Source: Sternotherus odoratus
Taxonomy: Eukaryota; Chordata; Testudines; Kinosternidae
Assembly: GCA_032164245.1 (NCBI GenBank)
Contig: JAVMKO010000010.1
Span: 33,182,189-33,246,188, forward strand
DNA: 64,000 nucleotides
Direction: 5' to 3'
Part shown: positions 57,501 to 64,000 of the stretch, one piece after another
How the letters are laid out: every line of letters starts with the position of its first letter
Position numbering within the stretch: the first letter of the stretch is position 1
Position numbers and translations under genes: made by a program
The notes under the pieces: generated by a model
What the model saw: only the letters and a program-made list of their open reading frames with translations
Databases searched by the model: none
Told to the model about the DNA's origin: nothing

Positions 57501-60500
57501 TAGGCTCTAAGTTTACATTGCTTGTTTTTGAGTGCAGTTCTGTAACAAAAAAAATAAAAATAAAAAAATCTACATTTGTAAGTTTTTCACATAAAAAGAT
57601 TGCATTACGGTACTTGCATGAGGTGAATTGAAAAACACTATTTCTTTTGTTTATCATTTTTACAGTGCAAATATTAGTAATAAAAATAATCATACAGTAG
57701 ACTCTCGATTATCCAGGATTGGATTAACCAGGATGTGGATTAACCAGGATGTCAAAAAAAAATATGCGCAACTCGTGGGGCAGTCTCTGGCTTTGCTGCC
57801 ACTCCAATCACACACACACAAAAAAACACCTACCAGGACATAGGGCAGCCAGTGAACCAACACCCCCTCTGTCCATATTTCCTATGGATGTTAATTATCC
57901 GGGATTTTATTAACCAGAATTAATTTTTTCCCTATCATCCTGGATAATCGAGAGTCTACTGTATAAAGTGAGCACTGTGCACTTTGTATTCTGTGTTGTA
58001 ATTGAAATCAATATATGTGAACATGTAAAAACATTCAAAAATATTTAATAAATTTTAATTGGTATTCTATTGCTTAACAGTGCGATTAATTATTAATTTT
58101 GAAAATAGCAATTAAATTTATTTGTTACATGAGTTAACTGCGATTAATCGACAGCCCTAAGAATTTGTAACCTGAACAGAGCCTCCTCGTGGTGGGACAC
58201 TCCTAGCCTCCTCATGGGTGGGACATGCCTGACCTCCTCATGTGTTTGAGCTGAGTTGGTCAGTCTACTTCTGTAGGTCATTTGGTGTCACTTGGATCTC
58301 ATGGACCAGAATCCAAGACCCTTGTCATCTCATCATACACAGCTTCTAGGTTTCACTTGCTGCTGTCCTGTGCATGGACATCGCTGCTGTGAATTAGGCC
58401 AAGTCTCAGCTATGCACATGGGTTCCAACTGCAGGTAAATGAGAAACTCTCCTCCGAACTGGGTCAGAGCCGCCAGAGACTGGAGGCCTCCCTGGATCAG
58501 CTCCACCACCTGGAGGCTGAGAAGAAGATCCTGACCAATAGGATCCAGGCCCTGGAGACTGAGCACACGCGGCTGCTGGGTGAACAGGAGGCCCTGAAGT
58601 CAGAGATGCAGAGGGATGCTGGAGGCCAGGGGAATGATGTGGCAGCTCTTCAAACCACCTGCGAAGGGCTCAGGTACCCAAATATTGGGAGCGGGAAAAG
58701 TAGCAGACAGGGATAAAGAGACACCTAGGAAGAGAATGCATCCCCTATCTGAGCTCTTCATGCTGCTCCTCTGCTCCTGTGTCTGGAGTGGGAGCATTAA
58801 GGATCCAGAACCAAGATGCAAAGGCATCCTTCAGCCCAGCTGCTGCACAGCTCATCCTGGCTGTTAATCTGTAATCTGGCTTCTCTTTGCTGCGGTCCAG
58901 CCCAAAGCCACGGGGCGCTGTCTAGCGCTTTTCACACAGCCTGTATCTCAGAGGCTGCCCGGAGCAAAACGATACCAGTGGCAGCACGTGGTCCAGATGG
59001 CAGAAAGGAGGCTGGAGCGGGAGTCATTGGGGAGGGGGCAGTGGTGAGGTGAGGGAGGTTTCCCACTGGAATTTGGCGATGGAGGTGGGGAGAGGGAAGG
59101 AGGGAGGCTGTTGCAGGCACAGCGGGGAAGGCTCTCACCAGCCACGCTGAGCTGATACGGAGGGCCAAGGAGATTGCAGGGGGGGAGCAGGTCTGTGTGG
59201 AAGACTGGGCAGCATCAATGGGTGCATTAGCCAGGCCCAGCGCTTTGCACGCTTGTGCTGTTTTGCAGGGCGTCGCAGTCCCTGCTGCAGGCGGAGAAGG
59301 AAGCCCTGCGGGCTCGCTGCACGGAGCTGGAGGCTGCCCTGCAGCAGAAGCAGGAGGAGTTGTGTGGCCAGCTCGCGGAGCAGCAGCAGGTCTCCCAGCA
59401 CTGGAAGGACAGATGGAACCAGGTGGCCGTGGCCCTAAAAACCAAAGAGGAGGAACTGGAGCAAGCACAGGTGGCACGTCAGAGCTTGTCTGCCAAGGTG
59501 GGACATGGCCAGCAAGCCCTATGCCAGTTTCTGCCTCTCTGCCCCAGATTGCACCATCTTTCCACCCCTTCCCCCGCTCTGCACCCAGCCACTCAAGTCT
59601 CCTTTCTTGTTCTCTCCTCCACACCCCAGCTAGTGGATCACTGAGCTCAGGAGCTGGGAGCCCCAAGTTCCTTGGTTCTAATCCCACAACTGCTACCAAA
59701 TCCATGTGTGACTTCAGGCAAGTCACCTCCCTTCCATCTGTAGAACAGGGAGAAGGACACCTCCCTCATAGGGGTGGTGGGAGGGCGATCTATAGATCCA
59801 CATGCTCTTTGCACTAGTTTAACTACTGTGATTTTAGTTTGATCTAGCTAAACCAGTGGACGTTTTCTAGTCTAGAAAGCACCTTTGAAGCGAGAGGCTC
59901 AGAACCCCATGGTCAATACCCCCACCCAGCCCACCACCAAAATCCACTGATTATATGTCAGCTTTGTACTGAGCTTCATCCTGATGTGCCCTGGAATGTA
60001 GCTAGCAAGGTGGCCAGCTCCTGGATTCCAAGGCGAAGAGCCCCTTTGCCATACCTGGAACCAGCTGGAAAAGGAAAACACAAATCACATGACTTTCTTT
60101 TTCTGGTTTCTGAAATTTCTGAATGTTTTCAACCAGCTCTAGAAGTACCTGGGATTGACAGGGAGGTGGGGGACAGGGTGGTTCCTGTGTCGGTCTTCTG
60201 AAGGCTGGTGATGTGCTAACATTGTGTCTGTGGCAGTGGATTTCAAGGCTTGCTCCTTCATCGGGGATTCCTGGCATGTCCCTGGGCTCCCCTATTCATT
60301 CCTCCTGCGGCATCTCCAGGCACTGGCAGGGGGCCCTGGCACTGCTTAGTCAGGCCTAACCATCCTTCCTGTGTGTCTTTCAGCACACTGAGCTCCTGGA
60401 GGACTGTGAGCTGCTCCAGACGGATGTGGAGGAGCTGGCCGAGCTGAGAGGTGCCGTGCGCAGGTAGGGGGTGAATGGTCTCGCTCCCCAGCGGTTATTT

Positions 60501-63449
60501 CCATAGGTCCTTTTGTCTTGCTGCTCTGATCCCGGCATGTATCCCCTTTACTTTCCAGCTAGGTTGGTTTCCTCTCTCTTATCAGAATGTTGTTTTTCCA
60601 TTGTTCCCTCGAGTGTTTTTCAAACACACCATCCTTGGTGTCTTGGCACGGGGCAGCCACCTTAAAAATGAGCTGGAGCCTTCCTTGCATGCTTCCCTCC
60701 CAGTTCATGCACAGGCTGCAGCTTTCTCTGGGCTCCAAGAACATACAGAGAGAGGCAGGCAGACGGCGGCGGGAAGAACTCCTTAGGAAACCCTATTTCT
60801 CTGGATCCATTCCAGAGGAATCCTGGACTCCTTGGGGCAGATGCCGGCGCAGTGTAAGCGTTCACAGCTCGCTGGCGTAAAAGGAGTTGTGCCCGCTTAC
60901 ATGACATCGCAGCTGCATTTGGCCAGTGGAGTTCTCTCCCTGCCGTGGCACCAGCACAGACTTGCTGCTTGATTCTGCTCCCATGGACTTCAATCCTGGG
61001 GTTGCCATAGCTGAGTAAACCTCTCCCTGCCAAGGCTGGAGTGCAGACTGTGCCGCTCCCCGGTGAATGGCAGTCTCCTGCCCACGTGACCTGGCCTAGC
61101 AAAGGTTTCACCTGTGTCCCTGGTTCTGCATTAGCAGGGACAAGGCCGTTGGTGCAGGAAGTCTCCAGCGAGGCTGGCATGCTGTGTTCCCACGTCCACA
61201 CCCAGGGTCGTTTCAGACTTGGGTGCCCAGGTCAGGGATTGGGAGCTCAGATTGGCACCCAGCGGCTCAGGGTGGACATGGGTGTACGTGCCATGCTGAG
61301 GTCCCAGATACCCAAACTTCGGGGTGGGGAAGATGGAAAGGTAGTGCAAAGCTTGCTGGGTCCCAGCCCTCTCTACACAGGGCTGCCTGTGCTTCTAGCC
61401 CATAATGCTGTCATGTTCCATTCATTAGGAGACATTAGGGTCCCTAGCCCTCGGGGCGGATCCATGCTGCCTGGCTGTGCAGTGTGGGTGTGCTGCGCCA
61501 TTCTGATCAGGCAGCGTTTGACTCTGTGTTTGCCCTCGCTTTGCACAGGTGTGAACGACTCCCCCAGGCTCAGGAGAATGGAGATTTGGGTCCCTGCAGG
61601 CTATTGAACCCAGCTGAGTCTGGGCTCCAAGACGAGAGCTACGATGCTCTTGGTGGGACTTTCCAAAGCCCCTAAGTGACTTAGGAGTGCACACCCTGGA
61701 CAAAATCTCACCCCTAGTGTAAATTTACAACCCTTTTTCTCCCCTAGCCTGAAGGAAGAAAACAGAGACTTAATGGGACAGTTGAGGGAGCAGCAACAGG
61801 CCACCCAGCTACTGCAGCTACAGCAAGAGCTGGCTATAAACACAGTAAGCAACAGAGAGACACATGTGCCTTTTCCCTCCTCCAGGGAGAACTCCTAGAT
61901 GCATTGGTTCACAGGCCAGAAGGGACCATTCTGATCAGCGAATCTGAGTCCCTGCATAGCCCAGCCCCCACCTAATAGCCAGTTTTTCTGCTCCTCTCTC
62001 TCCCGCTCCCCTCCCCCTCCTGAACACCGTGTCCAGTGGTACATCTGGGTGCCCACGTCTGCAGAGACACCAACCAGCCCCTGCCTCCCTTTTATTTTCA
62101 TCTCCCTGATACAGTGTCCGATCTCACCGCTTGATCCGGGGACGGAAGTCACAGCCGCTTTCAGAGCAGGCTGGAATGAGGGAGCAGAGATCAGGCTGAA
62201 GCCCTAGCATGTCCTGTTTCATACTCCCTCTTCAGTCCTAGCAAAACAGGCCAATGGCTGTTTGGGACAGCTCCACAAGCCAGGGTTCAGCTTCAGTGCC
62301 ATTGTAGGGGGGTTGCTTAAATACAAGCTGCTGCTCTGGCCAGTTCCAAGCCTGGGGGCAGGTGGGTTCTGGGGAGGGGAATGATTGGTTAATAACAAAG
62401 ATGGAACCAAACAAAGGACATTATGGGCTCCTGTGATAGATCCTAGTTCTCCATGTGCCACCCACCCCCACAAACACACAAGGGAGGCACTTGCTGTGGA
62501 GTAGGGGGGTTTGTTAAGGTGGGGAAGGTGCCAGACTGGGGATGAGGGAAGCCAACACCGCAAGTTACTTGAAAAGCCTCTTATATTTGTTCCTCCCAGC
62601 CCGTACCGGGATCAGGCTCAGAGAGGACTTCAGAACAAGAGGCCCGTTACAAGGAGATCCAGGAAACCCAGTAAGTTCCTGCTTCTCCTGTCATGCTACA
62701 AAACAACTAGATTGACTGACTGGGAAGTCACTGGCAGGTGACAGGAGGGAGATTTCTTGCTTGGAAGACAGAAGGGAACAGCTGTTCTTGATAATTGAAT
62801 GGCTCATCCGCCATCCTGTTGGAGGCAGTTACAAGCCAGGACTTCTCTGTTGTATAAAACCACAGAAAAACTAACAATGAGAGATCTTGGGTCCCTCAAT
62901 ACTACCCACCGGGCCAGAAGAAGTGTAGGGTGATGGGCTGTCTAGTCAATGCAGGCATCTGCCTCTTCTCCAGGCTCCTGCAGACCTAATTCATTCCCTG
63001 TGTAACTCTGCTGATCATAGAGTTGCTGACTTTGGATCCTGGTGCTCACAGAATTGATCAGACTTTCTTTTAAGGATCCTGGGCCATGGTTTAGGATAGC
63101 CTCTTATTAATTGGCACACAAGTAGCAATCAACCCCCAGCTCTAAAATGTGAAATGCTGGTTCTCCCGAACCACTGAATTCAGCAACAAAATTCCATTGT
63201 GTTGCCATTGCCAAACCAAAAAGACAGGGGCTAAGATCCTGTTTATGACACTGGAGATTTATCGGTTTACTTCTTGGCTTTGTCCATCCCTTTCTCAGCT
63301 TGGCTTCCAAGGTGCCAAGCCCCGTTGTGGAAATCTCTGGTTTCTCTGGAAAATAACTGGGTTCCCTGCATTTGTTTCTTGTTAGCGACAAGATAAAGAG
63401 GCTGGAGAATGAAAAAGCTGAGATGAAGTCTGAGATCAGGAAGCTGAAG
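45282..63449 (+). CDS. Long coiled-coil protein gene, partial (3' end outside window)
   Basis: I do not recognise this gene. Fifteen segments bounded by consensus ag/gt sites join with matching phases to 2184 nt, 728 codons, with no stop; the gene runs off the right edge. Residues 1 to about 150 are Ser/Arg/Pro-rich, with RSMSPLRGIHSVDSG and SSPPLRRRHSLSRLP. From about residue 210 (LEGQAEELQKLELNRVKF) it is mostly heptad-patterned coiled coil rich in E, K, Q and L, such as LEERVSELTLKLKP and VQDLTLQLEHAQRS. No enzyme domain, signal peptide or membrane segment is seen. The composition recalls rootletin/FHAD1-like or cingulin-like proteins, but no segment allows assignment. It points away from CLK3. 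My memory of the human order (ARID3B next to CLK3) would make it an extra gene here; that is unverified. Confidence 0.85.
46024..46154 (+). CDS. Coiled-coil gene exon 2
   Basis: A 131-nt exon between ctcattcag and gtaagt. It reads NPLNGTPGPWEPSHSN, then RARSMSPLRGIHSVDSG. It ends with AT, and the first base A of exon 3 completes an Ile codon. Low-complexity, Ser-rich with SP pairs, suggesting a disordered phosphorylatable head. Confidence 0.72.
46470..46640 (+). mobile_element. CR1 LINE 3' UTR fragment
   Basis: gttcatcctcatgcttcagg and aggaagaaatttccctgc match, from memory, the segment just before the CR1 3' tail. The end is ggggattggattagattaat. Confidence 0.55.
47998..48304 (+). CDS. Coiled-coil gene exon 3
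   Basis: A 307-nt exon between tttcttggcag and gtaaac. It reads VVTNDMECARKHSSPPLRRR, HSLSRLPDWG, then WSGLELDLWASLPENLKR, and then the first clear heptads QAEELQKLELNRVKFELLS, ending KQK in phase 0. The RRRHSLSRLP stretch has basophilic kinase sites. Confidence 0.9.
48975..49072 (+). CDS. Coiled-coil gene exon 4 (NAGNAG acceptor)
   Basis: It follows tttcccacagcag, a tandem NAGNAG acceptor, so the exon starts at 48975 (extra Gln) or 48978. It reads MESSLTRLEKEKSWLDLSRY and KQKGDLQEK, ending AA before gtacgt. Strong coiled coil. Confidence 0.92.
50096..50195 (+). CDS. Coiled-coil gene exon 5
   Basis: A 100-nt exon after ctgtcttctag. It completes a Lys codon, reads ILNLEMEVVKAKSCLSRM and then the Ser-rich SVSPSPSQRLSV, and ends in phase 0 before gtaagg. 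The heptads break at the Ser/Pro stretch. Confidence 0.88.
52010..52115 (+). mobile_element. CR1 LINE 3' tail
   Basis: ttcactgggtgagattctct, then gatgagatgattattatggt and ccctgctggccttaaaatct, is the CR1 3' end in forward orientation. Confidence 0.75.
52263..52388 (+). CDS. Coiled-coil gene exon 6 (six heptads)
   Basis: A 126-nt phase-0 exon, 42 residues. It reads EKEELNREMTALQETLSDYK, then HMKALEAERDEMAQQLNSAK E. Flanked by gacctgtag and gttggt. A clear coiled coil. Confidence 0.95.
52434..52676. mobile_element. Harbinger-like MITE, second copy
   Basis: It begins gggctctgtctacattgcaa and ends near cacagtaggtggaccc. The interior (agtgatttagacatt, gacctgggccagctg, agcccaagccccaggagccc) matches the copy at 3729-4009. 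The termini have decayed and no target duplication was found. Confidence 0.8.
53247..53372 (+). CDS. Coiled-coil gene exon 7 (six heptads)
   Basis: A 126-nt phase-0 exon, 42 residues. It reads GQQLAFSQTGEANQRVTDSL, then QATKALHKEIGRLQAAYSST SR. Acceptor tgcttcccag, donor gtatgg. Confidence 0.94.
54318..54405 (-). repeat. Foldback-family fragment
   Basis: tgcatctgacgaaatgggta, agcccacgaaagcttatgct and tctttaaggtgccacaggac are the right arm of the foldback family of 1691-2180. Confidence 0.85.
54463..55290 (-). mobile_element. L2-clade-like LINE remnant
   Basis: The - strand frames give LILLDLSAVFATADHEMLPS (the degraded LDLSAAFDTVDH reverse-transcriptase block) and LTELAGVQGNTLKCFKLFLE at 55217-54984. 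Further on come LLDSLLTLNSHIATAMSN and RLCPILDSVTYAFITSQLEY at 54828-54463. These are reverse-transcriptase palm and thumb motifs typical of L2/Rex-type LINEs. Several frames and changes mark it as dead. Confidence 0.85.
55559..55663 (+). CDS. Coiled-coil gene exon 8 (five heptads)
   Basis: A 105-nt phase-0 exon, 35 residues. It reads EKELLSSKVTRLEERVSELT, then LKLKPALSDRERFLK. Acceptor ttcctggtcag, donor gtattg. Confidence 0.95.
55941..56129 (+). CDS. Coiled-coil gene exon 9 (nine heptads)
   Basis: A 189-nt phase-0 exon, 63 residues. It reads EKVELHLQVQDLTLQLEHAQ, then MSDLHLELVNAKAQANRQDQ and VLMKEELVTLRQ. Acceptor ttggctttcag, donor gtgata. Uninterrupted heptads. Confidence 0.96.
56256..58158 (-). 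mobile_element. hAT element with long inverted arms, decayed
   Basis: The left (about 56256-56830) and right (about 57255-58158, including a nested insertion) sides are long imperfect inverted repeats. The right end is gttaactgcgattaatcgac followed by agccct; the left end lacks the matching terminus. On the + strand near 57346-57477 the right arm reads YLAMPATKVPSERLFSFSGD, then IVNKKLAALSSLNVNTLVCV and SDWLNKK then stop: the hAT C-terminal dimerisation domain. On the - strand at 57004-56795 it reads MWSMLSEVLKEQHSDVETT, an upstream transposase part. So a transposase 3' half is present in one orientation and its end is duplicated in the other. The left copy lacks about 30 bp covering the SERLFS segment. 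Confidence 0.85.
57695..57961. mobile_element. pogo/Tigger-like MITE nested in the hAT element
   Basis: Perfect 20-bp inverted termini cagtagactctcgattatcc flank 267 bp; TA occurs on both sides (57693-57694 and 57962-57963). Inside are repeats of ggattaaccaggatgt. Removing it restores the alignment of the host element's two arms. Confidence 0.95.
58435..58673 (+). CDS. Coiled-coil gene exon 10
   Basis: A 239-nt exon after ggttccaactgcag. It reads VNEKLSSELGQSRQRLEASL, then DQLHHLEAEKKILTNRIQAL and LLGEQEALKSEMQRD, ending AG before gtaccc. Coiled coil until a short Gly-rich break (GGQGND). Confidence 0.95.
59269..59497 (+). CDS. Coiled-coil gene exon 11
   Basis: A 229-nt exon after gctgttttgcag. 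It completes an Arg codon and reads ASQSLLQAEKEALRARCTEL, EAALQQKQEELCGQLAEQQQ, then HWKDRWNQVAVALKTKEEEL. It ends LSAK in phase 0 before gtggga. Gln-rich coiled coil with a WKDRW segment. Confidence 0.95.
59640..59765 (+). mobile_element. MIR-like fragment
   Basis: tgtgtgacttcaggcaagtc and cttccatctgtagaacaggg fit a diverged MIR core in reverse. Confidence 0.55.
60384..60463 (+). CDS. Coiled-coil gene exon 12
   Basis: An 80-nt exon after gtgtgtctttcag. It reads HTELLEDCELLQTDVEELAE, then LRGAVR, ending AG before gtaggg. Confidence 0.93.
61748..61844 (+). CDS. Coiled-coil gene exon 13
   Basis: A 97-nt exon after tttctcccctag. It completes a Ser codon and reads LKEENRDLMGQLREQQQATQ, then LLQLQQELAINT, ending in phase 0 before gtaagc. 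Confidence 0.94.
61910..61975 (-). mobile_element. CR1 LINE 3' fragment
   Basis: ttcacaggccagaagggacc and attctgatcagcgaatctga match the reverse complement of the CR1 terminus. Short. Confidence 0.65.
62600..62670 (+). CDS. Coiled-coil gene exon 14
   Basis: A 71-nt exon after tgttcctcccag. It reads PVPGSGSERTSEQEARYKEI QET, ending CA before gtaagt; a short Pro/Gly/Ser linker that re-enters coil. Confidence 0.85.
63386..63449 (+). CDS. Coiled-coil gene exon 15, last seen
   Basis: A 64-nt exon after tttcttgttag. It completes a His codon and reads DKIKRLENEKAEMKSEIRKL K, ending in phase 0 before gtagga. The gene continues beyond the window. Confidence 0.92.
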
Positions 63450-64000
63450 GTAGGAATGGCTTGGTTCCTATCTCCAGGTGCCCGATTTGTGGCAGGGACA
63501 CATGCTGGTTTCATTTACAGTCTTGGGAGCCCGGTGGAAATGTTTTCTGCTCGCTGGAAACCCAGGGAAATATCTCCTGCTGGGATCTGGCTCCATTACA
63601 GGGGTACATTACAATTAGGCCATGCATTCACATCTTATTTCTACCCTCGGTCCATCCGGAGCACCCTCTCTTAGTGCTGGCTCTCATGATACCCTGGCAC
63701 GATGGATGGACTTTCAGGTGACCCTTTAGTGGACTGGGTCCTCCCCTCCAGGAATGGCATCCTTGTGGATACTCAGGCTCATGTACTCTCCACAATACCT
63801 GCTCTTTTGGGGTCCCACTGTCACGTCTTAAGAGCAGATGGAGGTGGTGCTTTTGCTTTGGCATGGAACCCCTTTGGCCTCCATCTTAGCTCATCCCTCC
63901 CCAACCTTGACTTTCCTTTTCCAAAGGTATTTTGAGTGAGATTCTGCCTTGGGCTGGATTTCTCTACAGTCTGCCAGTCGGTGCTGGAACCTCACTAAGC

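Larger units (their letters stand above)
56130..58434 (+). other. Intron 9 carrying a foldback hAT element
   Basis: Almost the whole intron is the composite element 56256-58158 with a nested MITE. The rest (58160-58434) holds nothing I recognise. Confidence 0.8.
58674..64000 (+). other. Introns 10 to 15 of the coiled-coil gene
   Basis: These introns are short. They hold a MIR-like scrap near 59640-59765 and a CR1 tail at 61910-61975. The intron 60464-61747, the intron 62671-63385 and the tail 63450-64000 show no recognised repeat or further exon. Confidence 0.6.

Noticed and set aside
58932..59726. 264-codon Pro/Ala-rich frame on the - strand
   Set aside because: Antisense shadow of the GC-rich exon 11 and its flanks; composition is what reversed coiled-coil codons give.
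61549..61674. Possible extra exon of the coiled-coil gene (CERLPQAQENGDLG)
   Set aside because: An acceptor-like ttgcacag precedes it in a compatible phase, but no donor is found before the stop, and skipping it gives a clean join.
1..64000. CRISPR arrays, bacterial operons or phage genes
   Set aside because: The window is spliced vertebrate nuclear DNA; the repeats are interspersed transposons and simple tracts, with no regularly spaced array.

Overview
This window is nuclear DNA of a reptile, most likely a cryptodiran turtle. The evidence is spliced vertebrate genes in long introns, abundant 5'-truncated CR1 LINE pieces, a tRNA-headed SINE with a CR1-like tail (the turtle Cry I type), and many short hAT-, Harbinger- and pogo-type DNA transposons. 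The species call is inference from repeat content; no search was run. Exon borders were placed by hand from splice sites, reading-frame phase and, where the family is known, similarity to the vertebrate protein.

Layout. (1) Bases 1 to about 19,060 hold the 3' end of EDC3 on the + strand: the last three coding exons (8698-8851, 13607-13824, 15585-15919), which encode the YjeF_N domain, then the 3' UTR. The first 8.7 kb is intron full of repeats. (2) Bases about 20,690-39,200 hold a complete CLK3 gene on the - strand: twelve coding exons (36806 down to 20987) that add up to exactly 490 codons plus stop, with a non-coding first exon in a CpG island near 39.0-39.2 kb. EDC3 and CLK3 converge tail to tail, as I recall for human 15q24. 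(3) Bases 39.4-45.3 kb are repeat-rich intergenic DNA. (4) From 45,282 to beyond the right edge runs a + strand gene for a long coiled-coil protein. Fifteen exons join in frame to 728 codons without a stop. I cannot name it. Four successive internal exons are each an exact whole number of heptads long.

The known genes act in mRNA metabolism: EDC3 scaffolds decapping factors in P-bodies, and CLK3 is a LAMMER kinase that phosphorylates SR splicing factors. CLK3 keeps the 94-nt exon whose skipping shifts the frame; here skipping would give a stop after 127 residues.

The most interesting repeat observations are: a nearly perfect 223-bp-arm foldback with a 15-bp target duplication (1691-2180); a 56.3-58.2 kb foldback built from a hAT transposase 3' end with a nested pogo-type MITE; an element at 31.8-32.1 kb that looks like the primate MER30 family; and two hAT elements sharing one target site at 32,122-32,129.
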